Notes: generated by a model not told the origin, from the letters alone. A stretch of DNA of 64,000 bases from Pseudeuparius sepicola (GCA_963920635.1 OY987307.1:2294001-2358000); one strand, 5' to 3'. Positions 1 to 12,540 are shown, counted from the first letter of the stretch. Translations and numbers: made by a program.

Positions 1-297
1 ATCTTTTTTGTCTCACTATAGAACGATCTTTTTTAAAAAAATATAAATTGCATAAATAATCGGTCAATACGTTTTTACAAGAAAAGTCTAATTCTCCATA
101 GGTATATCAACTGATTAATTACGTAACCAGTTCAGTTAGAGTATTAACTTTACGTAACTAGTTACGTAAAATTTTACTTTACACAGCTAGTTACGTAAAA
201 CTGGACGTATCATCACTTGCTCAGGTTTTGAAAGATGTCACTTTATACTATGTTAATATTAGGAAAAGTATTTATAGACATCTATATCTATTAACTA
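1..297. other. AT-rich flank with repeated GTTACGTAA motif
   Basis: No gene is seen. The motif AGTTACGTAA and its inverse recur at about 116-200, making a small imperfect inverted cluster. The GATCTTTTTT runs at the start resemble those at 2030-2095, so the foldback at 298-1848 may have inserted into a pre-existing GATCTT-rich repeat. Confidence 0.5.
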
Positions 298-1848
298 TAC
301 AGGGGGGCCCACCACGAACTGCATCGATCTATATATGGAAAAATAAAAGTAGGAAAATTCTGAAAATTTGGCACCTTACCAATGCCGATAGGCGCTGCTC
401 AACTAAAATATTTTGGTGAATCTGGCACTTCCGGTTATACCGGAAGTCGATATCAACTTTCTTATATCAAATGGAACACCCTGTATATTATTGCATTTTT
501 GGATTCTAGGCATCATTTTGGAACAAAAACATGCAACATACCCTATGTCTAAATCCAACCGTTTTTGAGATATTTGCATTTTTCCGAAAAAAATTACAGG
601 TGCAGACCTAAAGTCAATTAGCAATTTATAGGAGGAAACCGCGAAATTTCAAAACGAATTTTTGGCATCGTGTAACAGAAGCCCTGGCCTAGTGATCTCT
701 GCTGAGAAATAAATCCGTTTTTATACAGGGTGTTCACAAAATATGAATAAAAATTACATTCAAAATGTGCTTAAATCTCGAAATTTTCAAATGGAAACCC
801 CCATTTTTTGTAATGCGATCTTATTCACCACAAAAAATGATGACAACTTTGTGTAAGGTTTCCTAATTTACGAAAAACCCACTTTTGGCCCACAAAATGC
901 GGGGTTTCCTTAACGCTTGGAAAATCATATTAGCCGTGGACGTTGAAAAGACAATCGCGGCTGAGGAAATGTCACTTGGTTTATAATAATGCCGGCGCGC
1001 TTAAATTACACAAACGAAGGTTATCTAAATTTGTTTATTATCTACGGAGAATGCAACAAAGTAATATCAAGAACGTGCGGTACATAATCTTCGTTTGGGT
1101 AATTTAAGCGCGCCAGCATTATTGTTGACAATAATTTATAAACCAAGTGACATTTCCTCAGCCACGATTGTCTTTTCAACGTCCACGGCTAATATAATTT
1201 TATATTATAAGCAAACTTCGCCTTTTATGGGTGAAAAGTGGGTTTTTCGTAAATTAATCGAAAATTACTGCATTTAGGTATAGGAAACCTTACACAAAGT
1301 TGTCATCATTTTTAGTGGTGAATAAGATCGCTTTAAAAAAATGGGGGTTTTCATTTGAAAATTTTGAGATTTAAGCACATTTTGAATGTAATAATTTTTA
1401 TTCATATTTTGTGAACACCCTATAAGAACGGATTTATTTCTCAGCAGAGATCACTAGGCCAGGGCTTCTGTTACACGATGCCAAAAATTCGTTTTGAAAT
1501 TTCGCGGTTTCCTCCTATAAATTGCTAATTGACTTTAGGTCTGCACCTGTAATTTTTTTCGGAAAAATGCAAATATCTCAAAAAAGGTTGGATTTAGATA
1601 TGGGATATGTTGCATGTTTTTGTTCCAAAATGATGCCTAGAATCCAAAAATGCAATAATATACAGGGTGTTCCATTTGATATAAGAAAGTTGATATCGAC
1701 TGCCGGTATAACCGGAAGTGCCAGATTCACCAAAATATTTCAGTTGAGCAGCGCCCATCGGCATTGGTGAGGTGCCAAATTTTCAGAATTTTCCTACTTT
1801 TATTTTTCCATATATAGATCGATGCAGTTCGTGGTGGACACCCCTGTA
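298..1848. mobile_element. 1.55-kb foldback (long-TIR) element, TA target site
   Basis: The left arm (298 to about 1035) reappears as its reverse complement at about 1090-1848. The outer ends are TACAGGGG and CCCCTGTA, flanked on both sides by TA, which is the Tc1/mariner target duplication. The segment ending at the 727 internal ACAGGGTGTTC motif is mirrored at about 1415-1425, so smaller palindromic ends are nested in the larger palindrome. The spacer holds no recognisable transposase, and peptides read from the arms are the same sequence on both strands. I infer a non-autonomous mariner-type element. Confidence 0.85.
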
Positions 1849-1865
1849 TAATATCATGAATTTTG

Positions 1866-2085
1866 TTCAAAGATCTTAGATCATTTAGAGGATCTTAGAT
1901 CGTTTAGAAGATCTTAGATTGTTTAGAAGATCTTAGATTGTTCAAAAGATATTAGATCGATTGATCTTTTTTAAATAGATCATGTTTAGACGATCTTTGA
2001 TCTAAAGATAGTTTTTGAATGAAAAGATGTATTTTTAAACGATGTTAAATCTTTTTTTGAAAAACGATCTTATCTATGATAGAGA
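1866..2085. repeat. Short tandem repeat, about 20-bp GATCTTAGATYGTTTAGA unit
   Basis: Four to five imperfect copies of a roughly 20-bp unit containing GATCTTAGAT follow each other at 1866-1960. They decay into AGATCGATTGATC and GATCTTTTTT-like sequence up to about 2085. GATC palindromes are frequent. No coding role is apparent. Confidence 0.65.
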
Positions 2086-2490
2086 TCTTTTTTGGCGCAA
2101 TCTTCCCCAGCTCTGACAACGGTAATACTTACCGATGGTAGTAAAGATTCTGTTGTCTGCCTTCCGGTTCGTACAAATGGTCTACGCTCTCCTGGCTCTG
2201 GCTCAGCCGTTTTGGTAACATGCTCCTGCTGCCGTCGTCCGGCTGGTTCAGCTTGTGGAGGAACGTCAACTGTCTGCTGATGTACCTGGGACTCAGGTGG
2301 TGTAGGTCCGAGTGAGAAGGACACATGTCCATCTGGGAAACAGAAAACGATTGGTTTTGACCAGGGACTCTTTAAAATAAGGGGACCCAGCATGTCACAG
2401 TCTATCACATAGGAAAAGTGAAGCCTTGAGGGGAAGTTTGTTTTCTGTATACTCCAAGGAGACCACATAAGTGGGCTGGTACAATTATAG
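2070..2490 (-). pseudogene. Open, Pro/Glu/Arg-rich reading frame, possibly a retroelement pol tail
   Basis: A 132-codon frame is open on the minus strand. It has a polar, Pro/Gln/Glu/Arg-rich segment near 2090-2300 (motifs AEPAGRRQQE, AEPEPGERRPFVRTGRQT). That composition recalls the basic C-terminal tail of Ty3/gypsy polyproteins. No protease, RT or integrase motif is present, and half of the segment is duplicated nearby (2359-2485 and 2769-2891). It could equally be a chance frame in a GC-richer repeat. The assignment is weak. Confidence 0.25.
2359..2485 (+). repeat. Direct repeat, copy 1 of 2 (about 125 bp)
   Basis: The block beginning GACCAGGGACTCTTTAAAAT recurs at 2769-2891 in the same orientation with only a few substitutions and small indels. 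The 280 bp between the copies includes an AATAAATAATAAATG stretch. The layout could be two LTR or UTR fragments, or a local duplication. No diagnostic TG..CA ends or primer-binding site were identified. Confidence 0.75.
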
Positions 2491-2768
2491 CCAGGTATTC
2501 CGAGAGTTGAAAATTGGGTCGGACAGGCGTGTGACTCAGCCGGTCCTCCGGCCTGACCTACCTACGAAGTATCGGCAGAATGTATGGGTGGGCGCCCATA
2601 ACGATTGATAAATGAATAAATAATAAATGATTCGAGAAAGCACCGGCAGGAATGTCGAGGAGACAAGGTTGGGAAGGCTCGGGCTCGGCCAGCGACACAC
2701 TTCCTTATGCAAAAAACGACGGTAATTGTTTGCTGGTTACCAAAAAAATTGCGACAATCGAGGGTGGA

Positions 2769-2891
2769 GACCAGGGACTCTTTAAAATAAGGGGACCCAG
2801 CATGTCACAGTCTATCACATAGGAAAAGTGAAGCCTTGAGGGGAAGTTTGCTTTCTGTCTACTCCAAGGAGACACAAGGGGGCTGGTACAA
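2769..2891 (+). repeat. Direct repeat, copy 2 of 2 (about 125 bp)
   Basis: Near-identical partner of 2359-2485 in the same orientation. It ends at GGGGGCTGGTACAA, where the two copies diverge. Confidence 0.75.
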
Positions 2892-4226
2892 GGTTATATT
2901 ATATGTCAGTGTCCAACGTCCAACTGCCATCAGGTTTTATGTGACATACCAGTGCCATAGATTCTAAAGGAGGCAAAATATTTCCCATCATAATTCACAA
3001 TTTTTAAGTTTTCTAACTTCCAGATACTCAGATGTGTCAATTAAAGGTAATGCGGCCACCTGTAGTAGTCCTAATAATTGCAACCACATTTTTCCTGTAT
3101 CACCTTTAGTAATCCTACAATTCCCATTACGTGGGCATTACGTATAAGTAGGTAGTTCAAAACAAAAATCGTATTTCGTAAATTTTAAATTATTAAGCAG
3201 GTAGCTTCAGTCAGGTCTTTTTTTAAAGAGTTTTTATCTGACTAATGACTACAAGTTTATTTTAAGTTTGTGAGGTACCTTGGGAGAGAAATAAAATTAC
3301 AAAAAGTTTATAATGAACACAGGGAATAACTACCATGAATAGAACTACTAGACCTAATCTTATTAGTCCATCCCGAAATCTGTGAAAGTTCTTTGGCTAG
3401 ATACATTCAACAAGGGAAGAAACTTCAAGTATACCTATTACAAATGGATTGAGGAACCTGGTAACAAGGTGCAATAGCGACAAATTCTTATATAAGCAAA
3501 ATCGGCACTACTGACTTACCATACTTGTTACTTAAATTCGTGGAAATAATTGCAGGAAATCAATTTAAACTATAAAATAAATTTGTTTCATTTGACAGTT
3601 GCCATATTCTGGACTTGGTAGACACAACATTGTCAAGTCTAATTTTTAGAAATCATGGAAACCATTATTAATTTTTACTAACAATCAAAGTACCTGTTAT
3701 ATGCATAGATTCTCCAATAGGAATGGCATACTTGGCATCAGTGATACCATTAGAATGAGGAAAGAATAGGCCTCACTTTGGAAAGTATAATGCTAGGTCC
3801 CCTAGGTCGGACATGACAAGTAAAAACCAGCTTAAATGTCTGTAAATTAAATTCGGTAGTTGCTAGGAAGAATGTCACACCTCACAATTTCCACAACTTT
3901 GATACTGTCTATCGTTGTCGGTGCTCTCTTGCCTGCTCAGGTGGGAAGAGTGTAAGGCTACATTCGACGATTGGTTTTCTTGGGTCATTTGTGGTTTAGG
4001 TCCTGGAATTATAAAATTAACAATATATTTATTAGTTTCAGAAATATTACAAAATGTCTTTATTTTTTTTTGTGAACTTTTAACACCCTGTATCTTCCTT
4101 AGAAAGCTCCAAAGGCAATAGGTTTATATGAGAAAGTATCATCATATTTTTCAAAGTTCTATTCTTTCGCAAAGTTTGTCAATTTAAAACGTAAACACCC
4201 TGTATAGCTAAAATCTTGATTTTTCT
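2892..4226. other. No gene seen; AT-rich with element ends
   Basis: No supported coding region. CACCCTGTAT-type element ends occur near 4084 and 4194. The sequence around 3970-4200 resembles that at 54790-54960, so this is probably a fragment of one foldback family. Confidence 0.5.
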
Positions 4227-4406
4227 CTAGTGCCCAGTAAGTAAGCTAAAATCTCTGCTCACCCGTTCTGATGCCATCCTTATTATTCCTCCGATAATTA
4301 TGGATGACGGGCAGCCGCCCATCGATACTTGTATACAGCGATCCGTTGGTAATCGGAAATCGGTGCTCGACCGCTTGAAGGCTTCTGCCGCGTTCCTGGG
4401 TCGCCT
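4227..4406 (-). pseudogene. Short minus-strand frame, possibly a LINE C-terminal fossil
   Basis: The minus strand is open across about 60 codons, with CIQVSMGGCPSSIIIGGIIR and MASERVSRDFSLL. This loosely recalls the C-terminal tail of I/jockey-clade LINE reverse transcriptases (a Gly/Pro-rich segment followed by an -ER- segment). The first satellite unit abuts it at 4407. There is no RT core, and the call is tentative. Confidence 0.2.
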
Positions 4407-7118
4407 CCAAACTTTGCGGGATGCTGGACAGACCAAACGGCCTGAATTTTCCATCGAGGCCAACTGGAATGAAATATGACCAACGAATTATTGGTTACAT
4501 CGGCAGAGTCCGATAATACAATGTTTGATTAATTCGACAACTCTAGCATCTCTATTTTTTATGTAGGCGAGACGAAGTGTTATAAAAATCGAGACAGCAA
4601 AGCATGAATGCTATATGTATAGCCTGAACCGACACTATTATTAAAGACCCGAGCATGACGTCATATTTCATTGTTGTTTACGGATTGGGGTGGTGCCACT
4701 CGACGAAAAAAATGGCGATTTATTATAGGATATTAGGATTCATTTATTCTGTGGTTATTGGCATGTCAGTTACTGACGTTTAAAATGTCCCAAACTTTGC
4801 GGGATGCTGGACAGACCAAACGGCCTGAATTTTCCATCGAGGCCAACTGGAATGAAATATGACCAACGAATTATTGGTTACATCGGCAGAGTCCGATAAT
4901 ACAATGTTTGATTAATTTGACAACTAGCATCTCTATTTTTTATGTAGGCGAGACGAAGTGTTATAAAAATCGAGACAGCAAAGTGTGAATGCTATATGTA
5001 TAGCCTGAACCGACACTATTATTAAAGACCCGAGCATGACGTCATATTTCATTGTTGTTGACGGATTGGGGTGGTGCCACTCGACGAAAAAAATGGCGAC
5101 TTATAGATTATAGGGGGGTATTCTGTGGTTATTGGTATGTCAGTTACTGACGTTTAAAATGTCCCAAACTTTGCGGGATGCTGGACAGGCCAAACGGCCT
5201 GAATTTTCCATCGAGGCCAACTGGAATGAAATGTGACCAACGAATTATTGGTTACATCGGCAGAGACCGATAATACAATGTTTGATTAATTTGACAACTC
5301 TAGCATCTCTATTTTTTATGTAGGCGAGACGAAGTGTTATAAAAATCGAGACAGCAAAGCGGGAATGCTATATGTATAGCCTGAACCGACACTATATTAA
5401 AGACCCGAGCATGACGTCATATTTCATTCTTGTTTACGGATTGGGGTGGTGCCACTCGACGAAAAAAATGGCGACTTATTATAGGTTATAGGGGGGTATT
5501 CTGTGGATATTGGTATGTCAGTTACTGACGTTTAAAATGTCCCAAACTTTGCGGGATGCTGGACAGACCAAACGGCCTGAATTTTCCATCGAGGCCAACT
5601 GGAATGAAATATGACCAACGAATTATTGGTTACATCGGCAGAGTCCGATAATACAATGTTTGATCAATTTGACAACTCTAGCATCTCTATTTTTTATGTA
5701 GGCGAGACGAAGTGTTATAAAAATCGAGACAGCAAAGCGGGAATGCTATATGTATAGCCTGAACCGACACTATTATTAAAGACCCGAGCATGACGTCATA
5801 TTTCATTGTTGTTTACGGATTGGGGTGGTGCCACTCGACGAAAAAAATGGCGACTTATTATAGGATATTAGGATTCATTTATTCTGTGGTTATTGGCATG
5901 TCAATGGCGACTTATTATAGATTATAGGGGGGTATTCTGTGGTTATTGGTATGTCAGTTACTGACGTTTAAAATGTCCCAAACTTTGCGGGATGCTGGAC
6001 AGACCAAACGGCCTGAATTTTCCATCGAGGCCAACTGGAATGAAATGTGACCAACGAATTATTGGTTACATCGGCAGAGTCCGATAATACAATGTTTGAT
6101 TAATTTGACAACTCTAGCATCTCTATTTTTTATGTAGGCGAGATGAAGTGTTATAAAAATCGAGACAGCAAAGCGTGAATGCTATATGTATAGCCTGAAC
6201 CGACACTATTATTAAAGACCCGAGCATGACGTCATATTTCATTGTTGTTTACGGATTGGGGTGGTGCCACTCGACGAAAAAAATGGCGACTTATTATAGA
6301 TTATAGGGGGGTATTCTGTGGTTATTGGTATGTCAGTTACCGACGTTTAAAATGTCCCAAACTTTGCGGGATGCTGGACAGGCCAAACGGTCTGAATTTT
6401 CCATCGAGGCCAACTGGAATGAAATGTGACCAACGAATTATTGGTTACATCGGCAGAGTCCGATAATACAATGTTTGATTAATTTGACAACTCTAGCATC
6501 TCTATTTTTTATGTAGGCGAGACGAAGTGTTATAAAAATCGAGACAGCAAAGCGTGAATGCTATATGTATAGCCTGAACCGACACTATTATTAAAGACCC
6601 GAGCATGACGTCATATTTCATTGTTGTTTACGGATTGGGGTGGTGCCACTCGACGAAAAAAATGGCGACTTATTATAGATTATAGGGGGGTATTCTGTGG
6701 TTATTGGTATGTCAGTTACTGACGTTTAAAATGTCCCAAACTTTGCGGGATGCTGGACAGGCCAAACGGCCTGAATTTTCCATCGAGGCCAACTGGAATG
6801 AAATGTGACCAACGAATTATTGGTTACATCGGCAGAGACCGATAATACAATGTTTGATTAATTTGACAACTCTAGCATCTCTATTTTTTATGTAGGCGAG
6901 ACGAAGTGTTATAAAAATCGAGACAGCAAAGCGGGAATGCTATATGTATAGCCTGAACCGACACTATTATTAAAGACCCGAGCATGACGTCATATTTCAT
7001 TGTTGTTTACAGATTGGGGTGGTGCCACTCGACGAAAAAAATGGCGACTTATTATAGGATATTAGCATTCATTTATTCTGTGGTTATTGGCATGTCAGTT
7101 TCTGACGTTTAAAATGTC
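4407..7118 (+). repeat. Tandem satellite array, seven units of about 379 bp
   Basis: The unit starting CCAAACTTTGCGGGATGCTG begins at 4407, 4790, 5164, 5542, 5978, 6357 and 6736. The spacings are 374-383 bp, except for one of 436 bp. Each unit carries a perfect TGACGTCA palindrome (CRE-like, 4656-4663 in the first unit), the palindrome GTGGTGCCAC, and the block GTAGGCGAGACGAAGTG. Two tail variants exist: type A reads GATATTAGGATTC (units 1 and 7, with GCATTC in 7) and type B reads GATTATAGGGGGG. The long fourth unit carries A followed by B, which explains its extra roughly 57 bp. Short frames inside the array are by-products of the repeat. Confidence 0.92.
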
Positions 7119-8129
7119 CCAAATTTTAAACGATTTGCCTTCTTTTTACGGTAACGAATTGTCTTTGCGTCCAGTATTTAGCAGCATAGAGAAATGAATC
7201 ATAGAGAAATTAATAAATAAATAAATAAATATTATAATAAATATTCAATTGTCTATGCCTTTGTCTATGTTTAGCAGTTTTATCCTTTTGACACAGCTTT
7301 TATAGGTAGATTTGTTTGTGATAACATGGAATTTCCATGCACATCAAGAAAATGTTATGCACACTGCACAAACCATTAGGTGAATTGCAGAAGAATAAAC
7401 ACTAAGTAGGTATTTTGGAATTATGGGATGATCTGATCAACCAGCTGAAGAAGCGAAAATTCTAGATATTATTTTGGAAGAGTATTTTGTAACGTATGCA
7501 AGAATGAAAATAGAAAATTTTGTTTATAGCTTCAAAGCGAACCAATAATAGTCCTCCATATAAAGAAGAAACTGAAAAATCTAATGCGTTTTATGCTTTC
7601 ACATACTACAACTAGCCATGGACTGCGTTTCAAACCAAACGGTACCAAATACTCTGCTTGCGACTCCGCTTTTCTTAAGAAAATGTAAGGAAATATGCCA
7701 TGTGAACTTGCCAAATTAGAGGGACATAACAAACACAGACACATTTGCATGTTTTTATTTTATAAAAGATTCTGCAACGATGGTATTTTAACTAAAATCA
7801 CCGTGTAAATTTGTTTCGTCGTGTGGTAGCCAGAGCGCTATGCACAGGTCTTTAATAGTGTTGGTCCAGGTATATCAGACAAGGTTGTCGAATATGTTAC
7901 GTTAAGTACCTTGGGGAAGTTTCTCGTCTTTATTCTTGGAAGCGCACATGTAGACCCTGGCGACCCAAGTGCAAAATCTGCTGTCCACTATCCCCAATCC
8001 TACGGGTACCAGGACGTCTTGTACGAGTCCCAACCAGAGCGCCACGCCGGCGACAGGCCATGGCGATACCAGACGAGGTTGGCAGCAGAACACCTGTAAC
8101 AATCAATCAATCAATCAATCAATTACTTT
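7119..8129. other. No gene; inverted copy of a 54-kb repeat and a microsatellite
   Basis: About 7535-7870 is the reverse complement, with substitutions and gaps, of about 54065-54345. Shared blocks include CATGTGAACTTGCCAAATTAGAGG and the CGTCGTGTGG segment. An (AATA)n run lies near 7205-7230 and a (TCAA)n run near 8100-8123. A GC-richer stretch at 7905-8100 has only short frames on both strands. Confidence 0.5.
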
Positions 8130-8137
8130 AATCATGC

Positions 8138-10761
8138 TAGGGTTCCTTTATTAGGAGAGTTGTTGCAATCAACTGTCATCATCAAATTTCCATTGGTTTT
8201 GCATGAAAGTAGTGACTCTGAGGTAAAGCAAAAACCACGTGGGATGTTGCCTCATAGGCTAGCAAGTACATTTTTGACAGCAATCAAAGCGGTATGAAAA
8301 TTTGACACTAGAACGCCATTGTCATTTTACCTACAAAATTATTCAAGAAAATTTGAGCATTATACTTGTATATCCGCTGCAGCTCACCAGAGAGTGCCTA
8401 TTGCAAAACTAGTATGTGGTGCAGTGCGCATTTAGGAAAAAAGTACCTCTGAGAATGATTGTTTAAAATGATTCCAGTATCACAAAATGTTCCGCAAAAT
8501 TTGTATTATAGAAAATGGCAATGAAGAGGCCCTATAGAATAAATGGAGACTAAATCAATAAAATAACATTTGCGGGAATGATATACATATATGGTAGGTA
8601 CATAACAAGTATAAGTAACTACATACTTATATACTTATAGATAATATTATTTTTAGACTAAAAAATTAACTTATATTCCTGGTGCACAGCCATCAGGGAC
8701 TATTTTGGATGATATAAAAAGCAAAACATTCCCTTACAGCAATTTACGAAGACCAGTAGTTAACGGGGAAAAAATTATTGGAATTGCACAGATTAAAACC
8801 AGAGTGGAGGTACATACATAGAAGACTTTGACTTTGCCATTGTTTGGATATATTTTCTAAATTAAAGAGCTCTTATAAACTATTGAAATAATGCGCTGCT
8901 GCTAAATGCAATTTGTATGTATCCTGAAAGAATTTACCGAAGTTATAGTTACCAAATTATGAAATAAAACGTGTGATCACCTAAGAGGTTTATTTTAGCA
9001 TTTATTTTATTTGTTACCTACACAAGCAAATAAATCATCATGGTTTAAAATAATAAGTGGTTGTTTAATTTGAAATGTTTTAATCGATATTTTAGACTTT
9101 TGGTGAAGGTGAAGAATAAAACTTGAATACCCACCATTCCCTTCCCACACCTCCAGCCATGTTCAGTTTTTGAAGTATCATGTTGCCAGCTGATGACTTT
9201 GACTCTCTTTATAACCTGAAATATGCTCTTGATTTACGTTGCTACAGAAATAATCCGAACATTTCTTCCCCAAAGGACAGAAGATATATATCTTATTCGT
9301 AAGTTACATAAATGTAATTTGCGAATAAGGTATATATCTTTCATCCTTTGGGGAAGAAATGTTTGGATTGTTTCTGTAGCAACGTAAATCAAGAGCATAT
9401 TTTAGGTTATAAAGATAGTCAAAGTCATCAGCTGGCATCACGATATATCAAAAAATGAACATGGGTGGAGGTGTGGGAAAGAATATAGGGTATTCAAGTT
9501 TTACAGATTAAAATGAATACCGGCGCCTTCCTCAAAAGTCTAATATATCGTTTTTTACTATTTTAAATCATGATTTTTGATTATGCCCATACCAAATAAA
9601 ATGGTAAAATAAACTAGGTAGGTGTAGGTAATACTTCTTTTGCTTAATTTCACACTCGAAAACTTTGTTTTTGCAGGCGTGTTTAACCATGTTAACATTG
9701 TCAGGAGATTATTAAGTCCAATTATTAGACTTCATTTTCATTAGATTTAATCATCTCCCGATGATGCTAACAGGGTTAGCGAAACGTGCATTGAGTGCAA
9801 AAACAAAGTTTTGGTGTGTGGAATTAAGCAAAAGAAGTATTTTCTAAGTGCCAAAGGTTCCTGATTCCCAATTTCGGTAGGAAATCACAATTTTATTTCA
9901 TAATTTGGTAAGTATCTTTGATAAGTTATTTCAAGAGAATATAGATAGAAAATGCAATCATTATTTCATCTTGATTTTAATTTGGAAAATATATCCGAAC
10001 AATGGCAAAGGCAAAATCTTCTATGTAGCTCTGCTTTCAATTTACATCTGTCCAATTCATCCAATAATTTCTTCACCATTAAGTGCTGCAACGGGAAGTT
10101 CTGCTTTTTATATATCATCCAAAATAGTTATTGGTGGCTGTGCACCAGGAAATTTGAGTTCATTTTGTAATCTAAAATATTAATATTATCTTACTAAGTA
10201 TATAAAGGTATGTAGTTACTTAGAGTGACCATTTATAGGTATCTACCTTATATTATGTGTTAAAAATATCTCGCTGTTGTTACTTTATATTGAGTTTAGT
10301 CTTCATTTATTCTATAAGACCTCTGCATTACCATCTCTTATAATAATAACTTTGTGGAACATTTTGTGATACTGAAATCATTTTAAATCATAATTCTTCA
10401 GAGTTACTTTTGCCGTTGATTGAGGCCTCCATCGACGCTTTTGCTCAAATGCGCACTGAACCTTGAACCACATATTAGTTTTGCAAAAGACACTCTTTGG
10501 TGAGCTGCAACGGATGCTTGCAAGTTTATGTGCATACTTTATAATCTTCTTGAATTATTTTGAACTTAAAATGACAATGTCGTTCTTAGTGTCAAATTTT
10601 CATACTGCTTTGATTACTCTCTCAACAATTTACTTGCAAGCCTATGAGGCAACATCCCACATGGTTTTTGCTTTACCTCAGAGTCACTACTTTCATGCAA
10701 AACCAATTGAAATTTGATGATGACAGTTGATTGCAACAACTCTCCTAATAAAGGAACCCTA
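8138..10761. mobile_element. 2.6-kb palindromic hAT-type element with 8-bp TSD
   Basis: The ends read TAGGGTTCCTTTATTAGG and its inverse. They are flanked by AATCATGC (8130-8137) and ATTCATGC (10762-10769), an 8-bp duplication with one mismatch. TAGGG-type ends with 8-bp duplications are typical of hAT transposons. The arms are more than 1 kb each and fold back around a centre near 9300-9315. The mirrored block CCATTCCCTTCCCACACCTC (about 9134) and its partner near 9460-9490 illustrate this. Symmetry is broken by a nested insertion at 9630-9842. No hAT dimerisation domain was found, so it is presumably non-autonomous. Confidence 0.85.
9630..9842. mobile_element. 213-bp MITE nested in the palindromic hAT element
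   Basis: The ends AATACTTCTTTTGCTTAAT and ATTAAGCAAAAGAAGTATT are inverse copies, followed inward by GTTTTTGCA/TGCAAAAAC blocks. The unit interrupts the right arm of the 8138-10761 palindrome and has no counterpart in the left arm. That makes it the later insertion. The superfamily is not resolved. Confidence 0.7.
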
Positions 10762-10914
10762 ATTCATGCTAAACACCATACAACATGGTTTACACATTAC
10801 ATAAAAATTTCTTACGAAATGTCATCAATGGATGAAGATTTACTAATTTCGTGGATTTTTCAAGACCTACTTTATTTTCGAAATTATATAGCATTATTTT
10901 TGTAAGTAATATAA

Positions 10915-11107
10915 GGGCACCTAATTTTTCCGAAAAAAAATCGAAAAAACACGTTGCTAAGTAATATTTTAACAAGAAGCATGAGTGCTGGTGGCAACAA
11001 AAATCCGAGTCGAAGACGAGAATTTTTGCACCTGCATTTTGTTAAAAAAATATTGCTTAGCATTGTTTTTTTTTTTGGATTTTTTTCACAGGAAAAATTA
11101 GATGCCC
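10915..11107. mobile_element. 193-bp MITE
   Basis: GGGCACCTAATTTTTCC at the left end is mirrored by GGAAAAATTAGATGCCC at the right. The arms of about 60 bp continue through TTGCTAAGTAATATTTTAAC and its inverse. No clear target duplication was found. Confidence 0.7.
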
Positions 11108-11197
11108 GAATGGTATTTGACAAGACTATTTCATAAGTAACAGATTATTATGCATACACACAGCTTACAAAACATACTACCTATTATACAATAGCTG

Positions 11198-11482
11198 TCA
11201 AGTTTTGCCGTGGGTAAACTCGAAAAAACTGCTGACAGGTGCTGTCATACAGTTTTTCCATCTAGAAACTATTTCTAATTCAAAATTGCGCGTTCGTGAT
11301 TGGTGGAAATTAAGACGAGGGAAATAGTCATTTTTAAATTTGTACACCCCACACCTGACACCATTTCGGGTAGGAGACACTACTTGTGATGTTTTTATAC
11401 AAGATGTTTCAGAAAAACGTAGCAATAATTGGAAGGCAGGTAGAATATCAAAAATTAATGAATTTTATTTATAACAAGCCCC
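11198..11482. other. No gene seen
   Basis: Only short open frames occur, lacking recognisable motifs, between the 193-bp MITE and the next palindrome. Confidence 0.4.
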
Positions 11483-11996
11483 TATACAGGATGTTTTTTT
11501 TAGGTCTACCACCGCGATTTTCTCGCTCATTTTGCGGCCTACAAAAAAAACGTAAGAAACAAAAATGTGGCAATTTTGGGCAGCTAAGTGGTGCTGCAAA
11601 AGAAATCGGCATCCATGGCCAACTTGTCGCGCAATATTAAAAAAACCTCAAATTGAGCAAAACTATTAATGGCCGTGGAATGTTTATTTTAAGAGACAGT
11701 TAAAAACTTTTATATTGATGGCACTAAGAAGCTTTATGCAAAAGTGTACTCAGATAGTTTCAGAGAGCCGAAGACCCTGCATAATTTGCTGAAACTATCT
11801 GAGCACCTGGGTGGATAAAGCTTCTCAGTGCCATTTTTTAATAATGCGCGACAAGTTGGCCATGGATGCCGATTTTTTTTTGCAGCGCCACTTAGCTGTC
11901 CAAAATTGCAACATTTTTGTTTCTTACGTTTTTTTGTAGGCCGCAAAATGAGCGAGAAAATCGCGGTGGTAGACCTAAAAAAATCATCCTGTATAT
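11483..11996. mobile_element. 0.5-kb foldback element, CAGGATGATTTTTTTAGG family, copy 1
   Basis: TATACAGGATG at the left and CATCCTGTATA at the right begin arms of about 200 bp that include AGGTCTACCACCGCGATTTT and GCGGCCTAC blocks and their inverses. The family recurs at 25554-26030 (full length, diverged) and as an arm fragment at about 43288-43375. The TA-containing ends fit the mariner-type foldbacks here. There is no coding content. Confidence 0.85.
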
Positions 11997-12127
11997 AGGT
12001 CCGGCAGAGCCGGTAGGCGTTTTTTAACAAGTGGTGTGCCTATTATCGATAATAATATCTTTCTTTGATTTTATAAATGGAGTATAATCCCAAAACTGAA
12101 AATACCACAACTGCCCAGCCCATTTCA

Positions 12128-12540
12128 GAGAAAAATGAAGATAGAAAATTGAGAGAAATCATAAATTTTAAATAATAATATAGTCTTCATCAGATTTATT
12201 GTTTCAAATTTAATTTTTATTGAAAACGACAATCACATTTAGAAAATTACAAATGCTCCACATGGCCTCCATCTTGCTCAATGGATTTATCGCTATATGC
12301 TACCAACTTTCTGTTTATTGAGTCAATGATAAAATTGCTGTGTTCAGTATTTAATATGTGGATAAATTTTGGTTTTTAAATAACCCCACAAAAAATATAT
12401 AAATATATATCCTTTTTTCTAAATGTTATTTTAGTTTTCAATAAAAATTAAATTTCAAACAATAAATCTGACGAACTATGTTATAGATATACTATTTAAA
12501 AATTCTCATTTCTCTCAATTTCCCTTCTTCATTTTCCATT
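12128..12540. repeat. Imperfect palindrome, about 0.4 kb
   Basis: Left arm 12128-12235 (AAATTGAGAGAAAT, CAGATTTATTGTTT, AAATTTAATTTTTATTGAAAA) is mirrored at about 12430-12538. The centre lies near 12335. The ends were not resolved and no coding content is present. Confidence 0.7.

Noticed and set aside
2092..2332. Short plus- and minus-strand frames overlapping the 2070-2490 frame
   Set aside because: Alternative frames of the same GC-richer block. Only the longest minus frame has even weak protein-like composition.
4407..7118. Possible CRISPR-like or multi-gene array because of regular spacing
   Set aside because: Whole units of about 379 bp are repeated with no unique spacers, so this is a satellite. 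The frame at 6242-6466 is a by-product.
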